From CAZFGN01 sp964518695 (lineage in GTDB: Bacteria; Patescibacteriota; Minisyncoccia; UBA6257; Colwellbacteraceae), in contig CAZFGN010000020.1 of NCBI GenBank assembly GCA_964518695.1, forward strand, positions 1-11,079: DNA of 11,079 nucleotides, read 5' to 3'. The notes under the pieces were generated by a model, which had not been told where the DNA came from, made no database searches, and saw only the letters and a program-made list of their open reading frames with translations. The translations under genes were made by a program, and so were the position numbers. Shown here one piece after another: positions 1-6,337 of this stretch; positions within the stretch are counted from its first letter, which is position 1; every line of letters begins with the position of its first letter.

Positions 1-696
1 ATGGAAAGGCACTCAACAGCGAGACTTATTGGTTCGCCGCCCGGTTATGTGGGATACGAGGAAGGGGGACAGTTAACGGAAACAATACGGCATCGTCCTT
101 ATAGTTTGATACTTTTTGACGAGATAGAAAAAGCGCACCCGGAGGTTTTCAACATATTACTTCAGGTTTTAGATAATGGACGACTCACTGACGGCAAAGG
201 GAAAACTGTTAATTTCAAAAACTCTATCATTATTATGACCTCTAATGTAGGCAGTGAGTTTGTAAAAGAAATAGCCAGGCTCGGCTTTAGCGTGTCATCG
301 ATTGTAGAAGGCAAACAAAAAGAGGAAAGCTACAAAGCTCGGCTCGATACCGCCTTGAAGAATCATTTCAGGCCAGAATTTCTTAATAGAATAGATGAGG
401 TGATTGTTTTCCATGCGCTTACTAAAAAGGAAATTGGCCTTATCGTTGATATACAACTGGAAGATATGAAAAATAAGTTGAAAGAAAAAGGGATAACAAC
501 AGTTATAGACCAATCTCTTAGAAAATACATTATTGATAATGGGTTCGATCCAGAATATGGAGCCCGGCCGATTAAAAGGCTCATTCAAAAGATGGTTTTG
601 GATAAGTTGGCCGACAAGATAATCAAAGGCAATATCAAAGATGGCAGCCGTGTTCGCATTAGTTTCGAAGAATCAGACGTTAAGATTAGTTCTTGA
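1..696 (+). CDS. clpC: ClpC-type AAA+ unfoldase, C-terminal part (5' truncated by window edge)
   Basis: This is the second AAA+ module of a Clp/Hsp100 ATPase, which unfolds substrates and threads them into a protease or disaggregates them in the cytoplasm. Numbering from the first codon seen, it has the GYVG pore loop (15-18), Walker B LILFDE (36-41), sensor 1 around TSN (80-82), the arginine finger in FRPEFLNR (R130) and the sensor-2 GAR (187-189). The Walker A and whole N-terminal two thirds are missing: the first ATG is an internal Met of the conserved block before the pore loop, so the gene runs in from the left. Between sensor 1 and the arginine finger lies LGF (94-96), placed like the ClpP-contacting [IVL]-G-[FL] loop of ClpA/ClpC/ClpX and absent from ClpB. 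I therefore call ClpC rather than ClpB. It ends in TGA and overlaps the next gene by 56 nt. Confidence 0.92.
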   Translation: MERHSTARLIGSPPGYVGYEEGGQLTETIRHRPYSLILFDEIEKAHPEVFNILLQVLDNGRLTDGKGKTVNFKNSIIIMTSNVGSEFVKEIARLGFSVSSIVEGKQKEESYKARLDTALKNHFRPEFLNRIDEVIVFHALTKKEIGLIVDIQLEDMKNKLKEKGITTVIDQSLRKYIIDNGFDPEYGARPIKRLIQKMVLDKLADKIIKGNIKDGSRVRISFEESDVKISS

Positions 697-1357
697 GTCC
701 CTGATTTTCGCTTCCGCACTCTTTTGGTTTAGATCAGTCCACGGCTTTTGGTCGCCTTTGTTTTTAATAGCCGTATTTTTATACAGCTACTTTCGCCCTT
801 TCACGCAAAGCGGCCGCTTCTTAACCGCTTCTTTGGCTGTCATCGTTTCACCTTTTATTCTGCCGCCCCTAGGATCTCTCGAGGCCTATTTTGCGGTCTT
901 TATCGGTTTCCTGCTGGGTCTTATTCTAGGCATTAAAGGTTTGGTCTTTGTGAAGAGAAAGTTATGGCTTCAGATTTTGTATTTCCTTATTTCTGGCGCG
1001 ACAACTTATTTTTATTTTCTAGAACCTACAACTAAAAATCAAGTCATGGTTTTCATTTTTTTCGCCCTTCTTTTTAGAGAAGCCCACTCTTTTTTAACTG
1101 AAAATCGTGAAGTAAAAAATTTTCTTATCGGATTGATTTACGCTTTATTATTCGTTGAAATTAGCTGGGCCATCTCTCTTTTGCCTTTATCACGCCTTGC
1201 CGCGACCATTTTCGTCGTTGTCGTTTTGCTCACAACCCATGATGTCATCATGAACAGCGAGTCTAATAAACTTTCGAAAATCGTTGTTAGAGACTCGGTT
1301 CTTTTCGTCTTATTACTCATGGTTTTATTTGTTTTTTCACGCTGGAGTCTAACGTAA
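641..1357 (+). CDS. Polytopic membrane protein of unknown function
   Basis: The 238-residue product is almost entirely hydrophobic, with roughly eight or nine candidate membrane segments, for example around residues 16-30, 38-51, 60-75, 83-103, 109-125, 133-146, 160-180, 186-198 and 219-234. Short basic stretches such as VKRK near 104-107 separate some of them. I recognise no catalytic or transport motif. The ATG at 641 lies inside clpC, giving a 56-nt overlap; a weak AAAGG sits 11 nt upstream. The first membrane segment begins inside the overlap, so the true start is probably in or near it, although GTG 650 is an alternative. The overlap suggests co-transcription with clpC. It might be involved in envelope or proteolysis functions, but that is only position-based inference. 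Confidence 0.7.
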   Translation: MAAVFALVSKNQTLRLVLESLIFASALFWFRSVHGFWSPLFLIAVFLYSYFRPFTQSGRFLTASLAVIVSPFILPPLGSLEAYFAVFIGFLLGLILGIKGLVFVKRKLWLQILYFLISGATTYFYFLEPTTKNQVMVFIFFALLFREAHSFLTENREVKNFLIGLIYALLFVEISWAISLLPLSRLAATIFVVVVLLTTHDVIMNSESNKLSKIVVRDSVLFVLLLMVLFVFSRWSLT

Positions 1358-1375
1358 GAAACTAGGTGTTGATTT

Positions 1376-1405
1376 TTGACAAGCAATGAGGGTGAGGTGT
1401 ATACT
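1376..1405 (+). promoter_or_regulatory. Sigma70-type promoter for rny
   Basis: A perfect -35 TTGACA (1376-1381) is followed after 18 nt by a 5/6 -10 TATACT (1400-1405). The expected transcript start is near 1412, about 30 nt before the rny ATG at 1443. It lies in the 85-nt gap after the membrane-protein gene, so rny probably has its own transcript despite being codirectional with clpC. Confidence 0.75.
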
Positions 1406-1442
1406 AAACAAAAGTCAATGAAAATCTTCATAACAATTAACT

Positions 1443-2966
1443 ATGACATACCAAACATTAGTTTGGGCGGGGTTCGTGATTCTGGGAATTGGTTTAGGTT
1501 ACTTTGTAAGAGAACAATTAGCGGTTCGCAGAACTAACTCGCTCGAAAAAAGAGTAAAAGAAGACATTCTTAAAGCTAAATCCGAGGCCCAGGATATTCT
1601 TTTAGAGGCCAAGAATAAGGCTCTTTCTCTACTCGACGAGGTTAAAAAAGAGGAGAAAGAGAGAAAAACAGGCCTAGATCGACTTGAAGAGAGACTTGTA
1701 AATAAGGAAGGTGAACTTGGGAAATTTGAGAAAGAACTTAGGTCGGAGAGCGGCAAACTCGAAGTAGAAGCTAAGCGAGTAGAAACATCTAATACCGAAA
1801 TTCATGCCTTGAGAGAGCAAGTAAAGGGTGAGCTTTCTCGGATTAGCGGTCTTTCGGAAGAAGAAGCTAAGAGTCATCTTATAACTGAAATACAAGATAG
1901 GCATAAGGAAGAATTGACCCAAACGATGCAGAAGCTTCTTCGGGAAAGGCGAGAAGAGATAGAGAAGAAAAGCCTAGAGATCATCACGACAGCCATTCAG
2001 CGTTACGCGAGGAGTAGCGTTTCAGATATAACGACTTCTGCCTTCAATTTACCGTCTGAAGATTTGAAAGGCAAAATTATAGGTCGTGAAGGTAGGAACA
2101 TACGTACCTTAGAAAGACTTACGGGCACAGAACTCATTATTGATGAAACTCCTAGTACGATTATCATATCTTCGTTTGATCCTCTGCGTCGGGAAGTAGC
2201 TAAATTAACCTTAGAAAAATTGATTAAAGATGGGCGCATTCAACCTGTTAAGATTGAGGAAAAGGTTGAAGAGGCTAAGGCCGAAATGGAAAAGAGAATG
2301 CATGAAATAGGGGAGGCCGCCGCTTATGAAATAGGTGCCTACGACTTGCCCAAAGAGATTGTTCAACTTTTGGGCAGGCTCAATTTCAGAACGAGCTTTG
2401 GCCAAAACGTCCTTACGCATTCCCTAGAAATGGCTCATATCGCTGGTATGATGGCTTCCGAGTTGGGCGCTGACGTTGAAGTATCCAAGCGTGGCGCTCT
2501 ACTTCATGACATTGGTAAAGCTATAGATCATGAAGTTTCCGGAACTCATGTGGAACTAGGCAGGAAAATACTTAAGAAGTACGGGGTTAGTGAGGCGATA
2601 ATCTCTGCTATGCAGTCGCATCATGAAGAATACCCATTTTCTACGCCAGAATCATTCATAGTAACTGCCGCCGACGTGCTCTCAGCAGCTAGGCCGGGAG
2701 CTAGGCGTGGAACTTTGGAGAATTACATCAAACGGTTAGACGATTTAGAAAAAATTGCCGCAAGTTTTCCAGGCGTGAAAGATGCTTATGCCATATCAGC
2801 AGGCAGGGAATTGCGAGTTTTTGTAGTCCCTGAAAAGATTGACGATTTTAGAGCCTTACAACTTGCGAGAGACATTGCCGCGAAAATCGAATCAGAGCTA
2901 AAATATCCAGGAGAAATCAAAGTGAACGTGATCAGGGAAATCAGGGCCGTAGAATACGCAAGGTAG
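1443..2966 (+). CDS. rny: Ribonuclease Y
   Basis: RNase Y is a membrane-anchored endoribonuclease that starts mRNA turnover. The 507-aa product has the normal family length and full domain order: an N-terminal membrane helix (about 5-22) followed by basic residues, a long charged coiled coil (about 30-180), a KH RNA-binding domain with IIGREGRN at 212-219, and an HD metal-dependent phosphohydrolase domain with the HD pair at H355-D356 in LLHDIGKAIDHE, followed by a SHHEEYPF segment. The C-terminal region ends in a YPGEIKV segment typical of the family. All key residues look intact. No Shine-Dalgarno precedes the ATG at 1443, as with most genes here, but a strong promoter sits upstream. It is followed by the HU gene on its own promoter. 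Confidence 0.97.
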   Translation: MTYQTLVWAGFVILGIGLGYFVREQLAVRRTNSLEKRVKEDILKAKSEAQDILLEAKNKALSLLDEVKKEEKERKTGLDRLEERLVNKEGELGKFEKELRSESGKLEVEAKRVETSNTEIHALREQVKGELSRISGLSEEEAKSHLITEIQDRHKEELTQTMQKLLRERREEIEKKSLEIITTAIQRYARSSVSDITTSAFNLPSEDLKGKIIGREGRNIRTLERLTGTELIIDETPSTIIISSFDPLRREVAKLTLEKLIKDGRIQPVKIEEKVEEAKAEMEKRMHEIGEAAAYEIGAYDLPKEIVQLLGRLNFRTSFGQNVLTHSLEMAHIAGMMASELGADVEVSKRGALLHDIGKAIDHEVSGTHVELGRKILKKYGVSEAIISAMQSHHEEYPFSTPESFIVTAADVLSAARPGARRGTLENYIKRLDDLEKIAASFPGVKDAYAISAGRELRVFVVPEKIDDFRALQLARDIAAKIESELKYPGEIKVNVIREIRAVEYAR

Positions 2967-2974
2967 AGGTCTAG

Positions 2975-3003
2975 TTCACAGGAGTACATTCATCTGCTAT
3001 AAT
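2975..3003 (+). promoter_or_regulatory. Extended -10 promoter for hup
   Basis: TTCACA (2975-2980, 5/6 match to the -35) is followed after exactly 17 nt by a perfect TATAAT (2998-3003). The TG at 2995-2996 one base before it makes an extended -10 (TGCTATAAT). The expected transcript start is about 3010. The element overlaps the ATG at 3002, so translation from that ATG could not occur on this transcript. Confidence 0.8.
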
Positions 3004-3055
3004 GGAAGTGTACCTAATAAGCAAAGGTCGAGCAATAAGAAACATAGTAAAGATT

Positions 3056-3331
3056 ATGAAAAAACCAGAATTGGTTGAGGCAGTCATGAATGCTGCCGGA
3101 CTACAAACTAAAAAACAGGCAGAAGGGGCCGTAGAGGCAGTTTTTGAAGCCATCGTAAAGAGCTTAAGCAAGGGCGAAGAAGTGGCTATCGCCGGTTTCG
3201 GAACTTTCAGGGCTATGAAGAGAGCCGCGAGAATGGGTATTAACCCTAAGACTGGCGAAAAAATTCAAATACCAGCAAAGACCGCGCCGAAATTCAAAGC
3301 TGGCAAACTATTCAAAGAAGCCGTTCAGTAA
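3056..3331 (+). CDS. hup: HU-family DNA-binding protein
   Basis: HU is a small dimeric nucleoid protein that bends and compacts DNA. Starting at ATG 3056 the product is 91 aa, the usual HU length, and begins MKKPELVEAV, like typical HU N-termini. The two N-terminal helices (about 3-37) are followed by the signature GFGTF (47-51), R56, R59, then the DNA-intercalating arm with N63-P64 and TGE (66-68) and IPA (72-74). An upstream in-frame ATG at 3002 would add 18 residues not expected in HU, and it lies inside the -10 element of the gene's promoter, so I reject it. The gene is followed by a strong hairpin terminator. I cannot tell HU from an IHF-like paralogue with certainty, but the lack of an insertion favours HU. 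Confidence 0.95.
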   Translation: MKKPELVEAVMNAAGLQTKKQAEGAVEAVFEAIVKSLSKGEEVAIAGFGTFRAMKRAARMGINPKTGEKIQIPAKTAPKFKAGKLFKEAVQ

Positions 3332-3352
3332 TAATAAGAAGAAATATAGTGT

Positions 3353-3388
3353 AAATAGCCCCAATCTTATATGAGATTGGGGCTATTT
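3353..3388. terminator. Bidirectional intrinsic terminator between convergent hup and the sigma operon
   Basis: AAATAGCCCCAATCT (3353-3367) pairs perfectly with AGATTGGGGCTATTT (3374-3388), a 15-bp stem with a 6-nt loop. On the plus strand it is followed by CTATTTTAT, and on the minus strand by ACACTATATTTC, both moderately T-rich. It lies 21 nt after the hup stop and directly abuts the stop codon of the minus-strand gene, so it probably serves both convergent units. Confidence 0.88.
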
Positions 3389-4249
3389 CTATTTTATGCC
3401 TAATAACTTTCTTATGTCTTTGCCTACCTGAAGGAAAATTTCATAGGTGTTTTTAACCTTGTTAAGGCTACTCTCTACAAGTTTATTTGGTTCAACTGGC
3501 GGTTGCTCTTGTCCCCTAGTCGCCGCATCCTTGAGCGTTAATTTTTCAGATTCAGGTTGCCCTGCGAGCACTGCGTTTTTGGCTTCTTCCAGGAAAGTTC
3601 TCGCGGCACTCAAGTTTTCGGCGGCGAGTTTAAGTTCATTGGTAAAAGCCCCAGCTTTTAAATAACCCAGTTTTCCTAGTTTCTTGATATCAGCGGAGAT
3701 TTTCTCAAACCGGGCATTGGCAACTTTTAATACATCTTCGTTGTAGAAGAGAAGCACGAAATTTACTATTTTCTGCACCTGCGGATTATAAGTCTTATCA
3801 CGATAGTCCTTTATTTCCTGTGCTAAATTTTTAGCTTCATCTATTTTGGTAAGCGCCGCCAGTTTCTTAGACTGTTCGGTGTAATAAGCTGTGTAAGTTT
3901 CTAGGTTAGCTTTGTATTCCTCGCGCAACTCTTTCTCGGGGCTACCCTCCGTAAACACAGGCAAATTATTTATTTTAGCGGTGAGCTTGCTTATCTCATC
4001 TAAAGAAAGCGACAAAACCTCGCTTAGTATCTTCTTCCTCGCTTCAAGGTCTTTCACGAGTTTCTCGGCCTCCGTTAGGGAAATATCATCGCGAACGGTT
4101 AAAAGTTCGTTTATGCTGTTTTCAACTGGGCTTAAGACTTCCAATTTATTAGTTTCTGCAGCCAAAGCTAGCCCATCTGGCAACAGAGCAGGCCGGAACA
4201 TGACTAGCGCCATGAAAACCAGTAATTTTTTTAAAATTTGAAATCTCAT
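3389..4249 (-). CDS. Secreted helical protein of unknown function, last gene of ECF sigma operon
   Basis: The 286-aa product starts with a Sec signal peptide: basic MRFQILKK, a hydrophobic core (about 9-30) and a likely cleavage after ALA (28-30). The rest is charged and predicted mostly helical, with repeated Lys/Glu/Leu patterns that suggest coiled coil or a helical bundle (about 50-230), and a low-complexity linker rich in Gln, Glu and Pro near 230-255. I see no enzyme motif and recognise no family. Its ATG overlaps the stop of the anti-sigma candidate as ATGA, which points to translational coupling. Position suggests it is the envelope effector or sensor partner of the sigma/anti-sigma pair. 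There is no Shine-Dalgarno. The stop abuts the hairpin terminator. Confidence 0.8.
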   Translation of the reverse strand: MRFQILKKLLVFMALVMFRPALLPDGLALAAETNKLEVLSPVENSINELLTVRDDISLTEAEKLVKDLEARKKILSEVLSLSLDEISKLTAKINNLPVFTEGSPEKELREEYKANLETYTAYYTEQSKKLAALTKIDEAKNLAQEIKDYRDKTYNPQVQKIVNFVLLFYNEDVLKVANARFEKISADIKKLGKLGYLKAGAFTNELKLAAENLSAARTFLEEAKNAVLAGQPESEKLTLKDAATRGQEQPPVEPNKLVESSLNKVKNTYEIFLQVGKDIRKLLGIK

Positions 4250-4767
4250 TGCGATAGTTTGTCTAACAGATCGTCGATATTACTATTCTTAGGATTTTGG
4301 AAATCTAATGTTTCTGCTTCTTTTTGAATAAGAAGGGGATTAATATGCCCGGGTCCATTGAGAGATGCTTCGTTTAAAGCCACAGAAGTTTCTTTAGCAG
4401 TAACCGCATAATATTCCGCTTCAGTTAACTGGATATCTATGTCTCTGTAAACGGCGTCCGCCTCGGTTAGAAGACTTTTTGTATCCACTCCTGGTAAATT
4501 ACTCAAAAGCATTGGTCTCAAAACGGTTGTCGCGCCACCTAGGATAAGCACTAAAGCCACAGCGGTGAGCATCATGGAAAGCCCGAAATTAAAGCTCTCC
4601 GCGAGCAATCCCCTGCCTACAATTTTCCATTTGTGCTGTATCGATCTAGGGGACGATAAAATCGCCATCTTTGACTGGTTTATATATCCCGGTCTAGGCT
4701 TGATATTATGAAGCGTTCTTAATTTCTTGATTAGCTCTTTTTCGTTCATTTTATTTTCATTACCCAA
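4246..4767 (-). CDS. Probable anti-sigma factor, single-pass membrane protein
   Basis: The 173-aa product has a charged cytoplasmic N-terminus of about 57 residues, containing an IKPRPGYI segment (about 22-29) reminiscent of anti-sigma N-terminal regions, one membrane helix (about 58-83) and an outer domain of about 90 residues rich in Glu, Ala and Asn. This topology and its place right after an ECF sigma gene support an anti-sigma role; the assignment is by context, not by a clear zinc-binding ASD motif, which I do not see. The start is TTG 4767: AAGGA (4778-4774) lies 6 nt upstream, and translation overlaps the sigma stop by 8 nt. ATG 4749, six codons in, is an alternative without Shine-Dalgarno. 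The stop overlaps the next start as ATGA. Confidence 0.75.
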   Translation of the reverse strand: MGNENKMNEKELIKKLRTLHNIKPRPGYINQSKMAILSSPRSIQHKWKIVGRGLLAESFNFGLSMMLTAVALVLILGGATTVLRPMLLSNLPGVDTKSLLTEADAVYRDIDIQLTEAEYYAVTAKETSVALNEASLNGPGHINPLLIQKEAETLDFQNPKNSNIDDLLDKLSQ

Positions 4768-5290
4768 TAATCTTCCTTAGATTTTTTATAGCTCGGTGTT
4801 GAACCAACTTTACCGCGCCTTCGCTTTTTCCGAGAATTTCAGCTACCTCTTTCAAGGACAAATCTTCCACGAATCTCATGACAAGCACGTCTTGCTCGGT
4901 GTCTTTTAATTTTTTAATGCCTTCGGTTAGTTTCTTCCACTCAATTTTGCTATCTATGGATTCTTGAAGAAAATCTCCTTCGAAGGGCAATTCCGCGGCT
5001 TCTTCAATGCTCACTTGGGGACGAGATTTGCGATAATAGTCAATTGTGGCGTTTCTAGCTATCTGATATAGCCAAGATCCGAAAGAATAGCCCATCGAAT
5101 CATAATGACTTATATTCTCCCAAGCTTTTAAGAACGTTTGATGGGCGAGGTCTTCAGCTTCCTCACGATAGCTTACTTTAAGCAGGACGAACCTATATAT
5201 CTTTGGTAGGTAGTGATCATAAAGCAAACCAAAAGCCTCGACCTCCCCATCTTTTGCTTTTTTTACCAATTTTTGTTCGTCCCCTAACAT
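4760..5290 (-). CDS. ECF-family RNA polymerase sigma factor
   Basis: The 176-aa product is a typical extracytoplasmic-function sigma factor, which directs RNA polymerase to a small regulon and is normally held by a membrane anti-sigma factor. Region 2 spans about 20-90 with the -10 recognition block DLAHQTFLKAW (47-57) and the helix ending IDYYRK. Region 4 spans about 125-174 with a helix-turn-helix (SLKEVAEILGKSEGAVK) that reads the -35 element. The linker between them is short, and region 3 is absent, as in the family. ATG 5290 is the start; no Shine-Dalgarno is visible. It follows a 94-aa signal-anchored protein by 47 nt, in which an inverted repeat lies, and overlaps the anti-sigma candidate by 8 nt. 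Its target promoters cannot be named from this window. Confidence 0.95.
   Translation of the reverse strand: MLGDEQKLVKKAKDGEVEAFGLLYDHYLPKIYRFVLLKVSYREEAEDLAHQTFLKAWENISHYDSMGYSFGSWLYQIARNATIDYYRKSRPQVSIEEAAELPFEGDFLQESIDSKIEWKKLTEGIKKLKDTEQDVLVMRFVEDLSLKEVAEILGKSEGAVKLVQHRAIKNLRKIIG
4773..4778 (-). promoter_or_regulatory. Shine-Dalgarno deciding the TTG start of the anti-sigma candidate
   Basis: AAGGAA on the minus strand lies about 6 nt before TTG 4767 and inside the sigma coding sequence. Most genes in this window lack such a site, so it favours TTG 4767 over ATG 4749. Confidence 0.55.
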
Positions 5291-5301
5291 ATAAAACGAG
5301 T

Positions 5302-5324
5302 TTTAGACCCACTTGGTTACCAAG
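5302..5324 (-). promoter_or_regulatory. Inverted repeat and GTCTAAA element before the sigma gene
   Basis: CTTGGT-T-ACCAAG (5312-5324) is a perfect 6-bp-arm inverted repeat around one base. In the sense of the sigma gene it reads GGTAACC and is followed 7 nt later by GTCTAAA (5308-5302). Both halves look like ECF promoter boxes, but the gap is too short for a normal -35/-10 pair, so this may be an operator or leader element. Its function is inferred only from position, 11 to 34 nt before the sigma ATG. Confidence 0.35.
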
Positions 5325-5337
5325 AAGCAACCGGAAG

Positions 5338-5622
5338 CTACTCGGTTGAGTTTTTTAGGGGATCAGAGGTTTTATTTTGCGGCAGACTATCTATACCATT
5401 AAGTAAGTTAGTCGACTCTTCTTCCAATCCCTTAAAAGACCCCAGTTCGGGCAATGGTTCATTTTTAAGCCCACTTTCGGTGGTTAACGGTTCACTTATG
5501 GTAGCTGGTGTAGATGGGGGGAGGTTTTGAGTACCATTTTGACTGTCCAGAAGTCTAGAATATGAATATAAACCGACAGCGAGAGCGGACGCTATTACCA
5601 AAACGCCGATTAATTTTTTCAT
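5338..5622 (-). CDS. Small signal-anchored protein upstream of the sigma gene
   Basis: From ATG 5622 the product is 94 aa: MKKLIGVLVI begins a membrane helix (about 4-20), followed by a Ser/Pro/Thr/Asn-rich tail of about 70 residues with no Cys and no recognisable domain. It is probably tethered to the outer face of the membrane, or released by signal cleavage. AGGA lies 8 nt before ATG 5622, which decides the start over the upstream in-frame TTG at 5658 (12 residues longer, no Shine-Dalgarno). It is the first gene of the minus-strand group and may be transcribed with the sigma factor. The 95-nt divergent region upstream has no convincing minus-strand promoter: TTGTTA then GATAAA with an 18-nt spacer is the best, and weak. 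Confidence 0.7.
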   Translation of the reverse strand: MKKLIGVLVIASALAVGLYSYSRLLDSQNGTQNLPPSTPATISEPLTTESGLKNEPLPELGSFKGLEEESTNLLNGIDSLPQNKTSDPLKNSTE

Positions 5623-5669
5623 CAAATTAATCCTAGCAAATCCCCAGATTTTTATCAAAAAATTTCTAT

Positions 5670-5698
5670 TTGAATAACAATCAGTGTTTCATTACAAT
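5670..5698 (+). promoter_or_regulatory. Sigma70-type promoter of the four-gene envelope operon
   Basis: TTGAAT (5670-5675, 4/6) is followed after 17 nt by TACAAT (5693-5698, 5/6). The expected start near 5705 leaves a leader of only about 13 nt before ATG 5718, with no Shine-Dalgarno, so translation may be leader-poor. It lies in the divergent gap shared with the minus-strand sigma operon. Confidence 0.6.
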
Positions 5699-5717
5699 TT
5701 AGCTATCTAACAAACCT

Positions 5718-6332
5718 ATGAATAGAAAACTATCAATCACAATTCTTGCATTCACAATCATTATTGGGGGATATTTCTACGTCTCTCCAAAACAAGTATT
5801 CGATTTCTCAGGCGATCCTTCAGGAGAAAAGACATCGGAAGGCATCGTGAGTAAGGTCCTGGCGGCGCGGTTCGACTATTTGAGCAAAAACGGCAATTCG
5901 TCTTGCTCCGGCGGATTCAAAGATTCCATTGCCAATATGCCGGATGATGCCCGCTTGCAAGGTTCCTGCTGCAGCCCTATGAGCATACACCGCTACAGCG
6001 AGCAGGTTCAGGGACTAAAGAAATTCAAGTCTATTGCAGGTCAAAACATCATAGAAATTCCTGAAGATCCTTACAATGTTGAGGTAAAACTCGCGAAGCA
6101 CCTGATGTCATACTACGATGTGGAACTTACTCTAGACGAGCAAAAAGCGTACGACTACGCCATGCAAAACTCCAGCGAAAAGGGCCCCTGCTGTTGCAAG
6201 TGTTGGCGTTGGTATGTCTACGGCGGTCTTGGTAAAAACCTTATTCGTAACTACGGATTTACCGGCGAGCAAATAACCGAGCTTTGGAGTTTATCCGATG
6301 GTTGCGGTGGAGACGAAGAGCATAAACATTAA
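5718..6332 (+). CDS. Cys-rich membrane-anchored protein with a PCC motif
   Basis: The 204-aa product has an N-terminal signal anchor (about 5-22) and an extracytoplasmic body with eight cysteines: C63, the pair C84-C85, the cluster PCCCKC (157-162) and C196. The tail ends DEEHKH. Before the cluster is ELTLDEQKA (136-144), and the same ELT...Q.A...PCC arrangement appears in the 554-aa protein two genes downstream, suggesting a shared domain. I recognise no named family. Clustered Cys with terminal His could bind a soft or transition metal, or form disulfides; the sequence does not decide. It is the first gene of a tight operon with 5 nt to the next. The middle of the gene looks somewhat more GC-rich than its neighbours by eye. 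ATG 5718 is the only sensible start. Confidence 0.85.
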   Translation: MNRKLSITILAFTIIIGGYFYVSPKQVFDFSGDPSGEKTSEGIVSKVLAARFDYLSKNGNSSCSGGFKDSIANMPDDARLQGSCCSPMSIHRYSEQVQGLKKFKSIAGQNIIEIPEDPYNVEVKLAKHLMSYYDVELTLDEQKAYDYAMQNSSEKGPCCCKCWRWYVYGGLGKNLIRNYGFTGEQITELWSLSDGCGGDEEHKH

Positions 6333-6337
6333 TAACC

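Noticed and set aside
1..3. ATG at position 1 as the true start of the Clp gene
   Set aside because: It is an internal Met in a conserved block just before the pore loop; the Walker A and N-terminal domains must lie outside the window.
5623..5665. Minus-strand promoter TTGTTA then GATAAA for the sigma operon
   Set aside because: Both boxes match poorly and the predicted start would fall very close to the gene; I do not list it as a feature.
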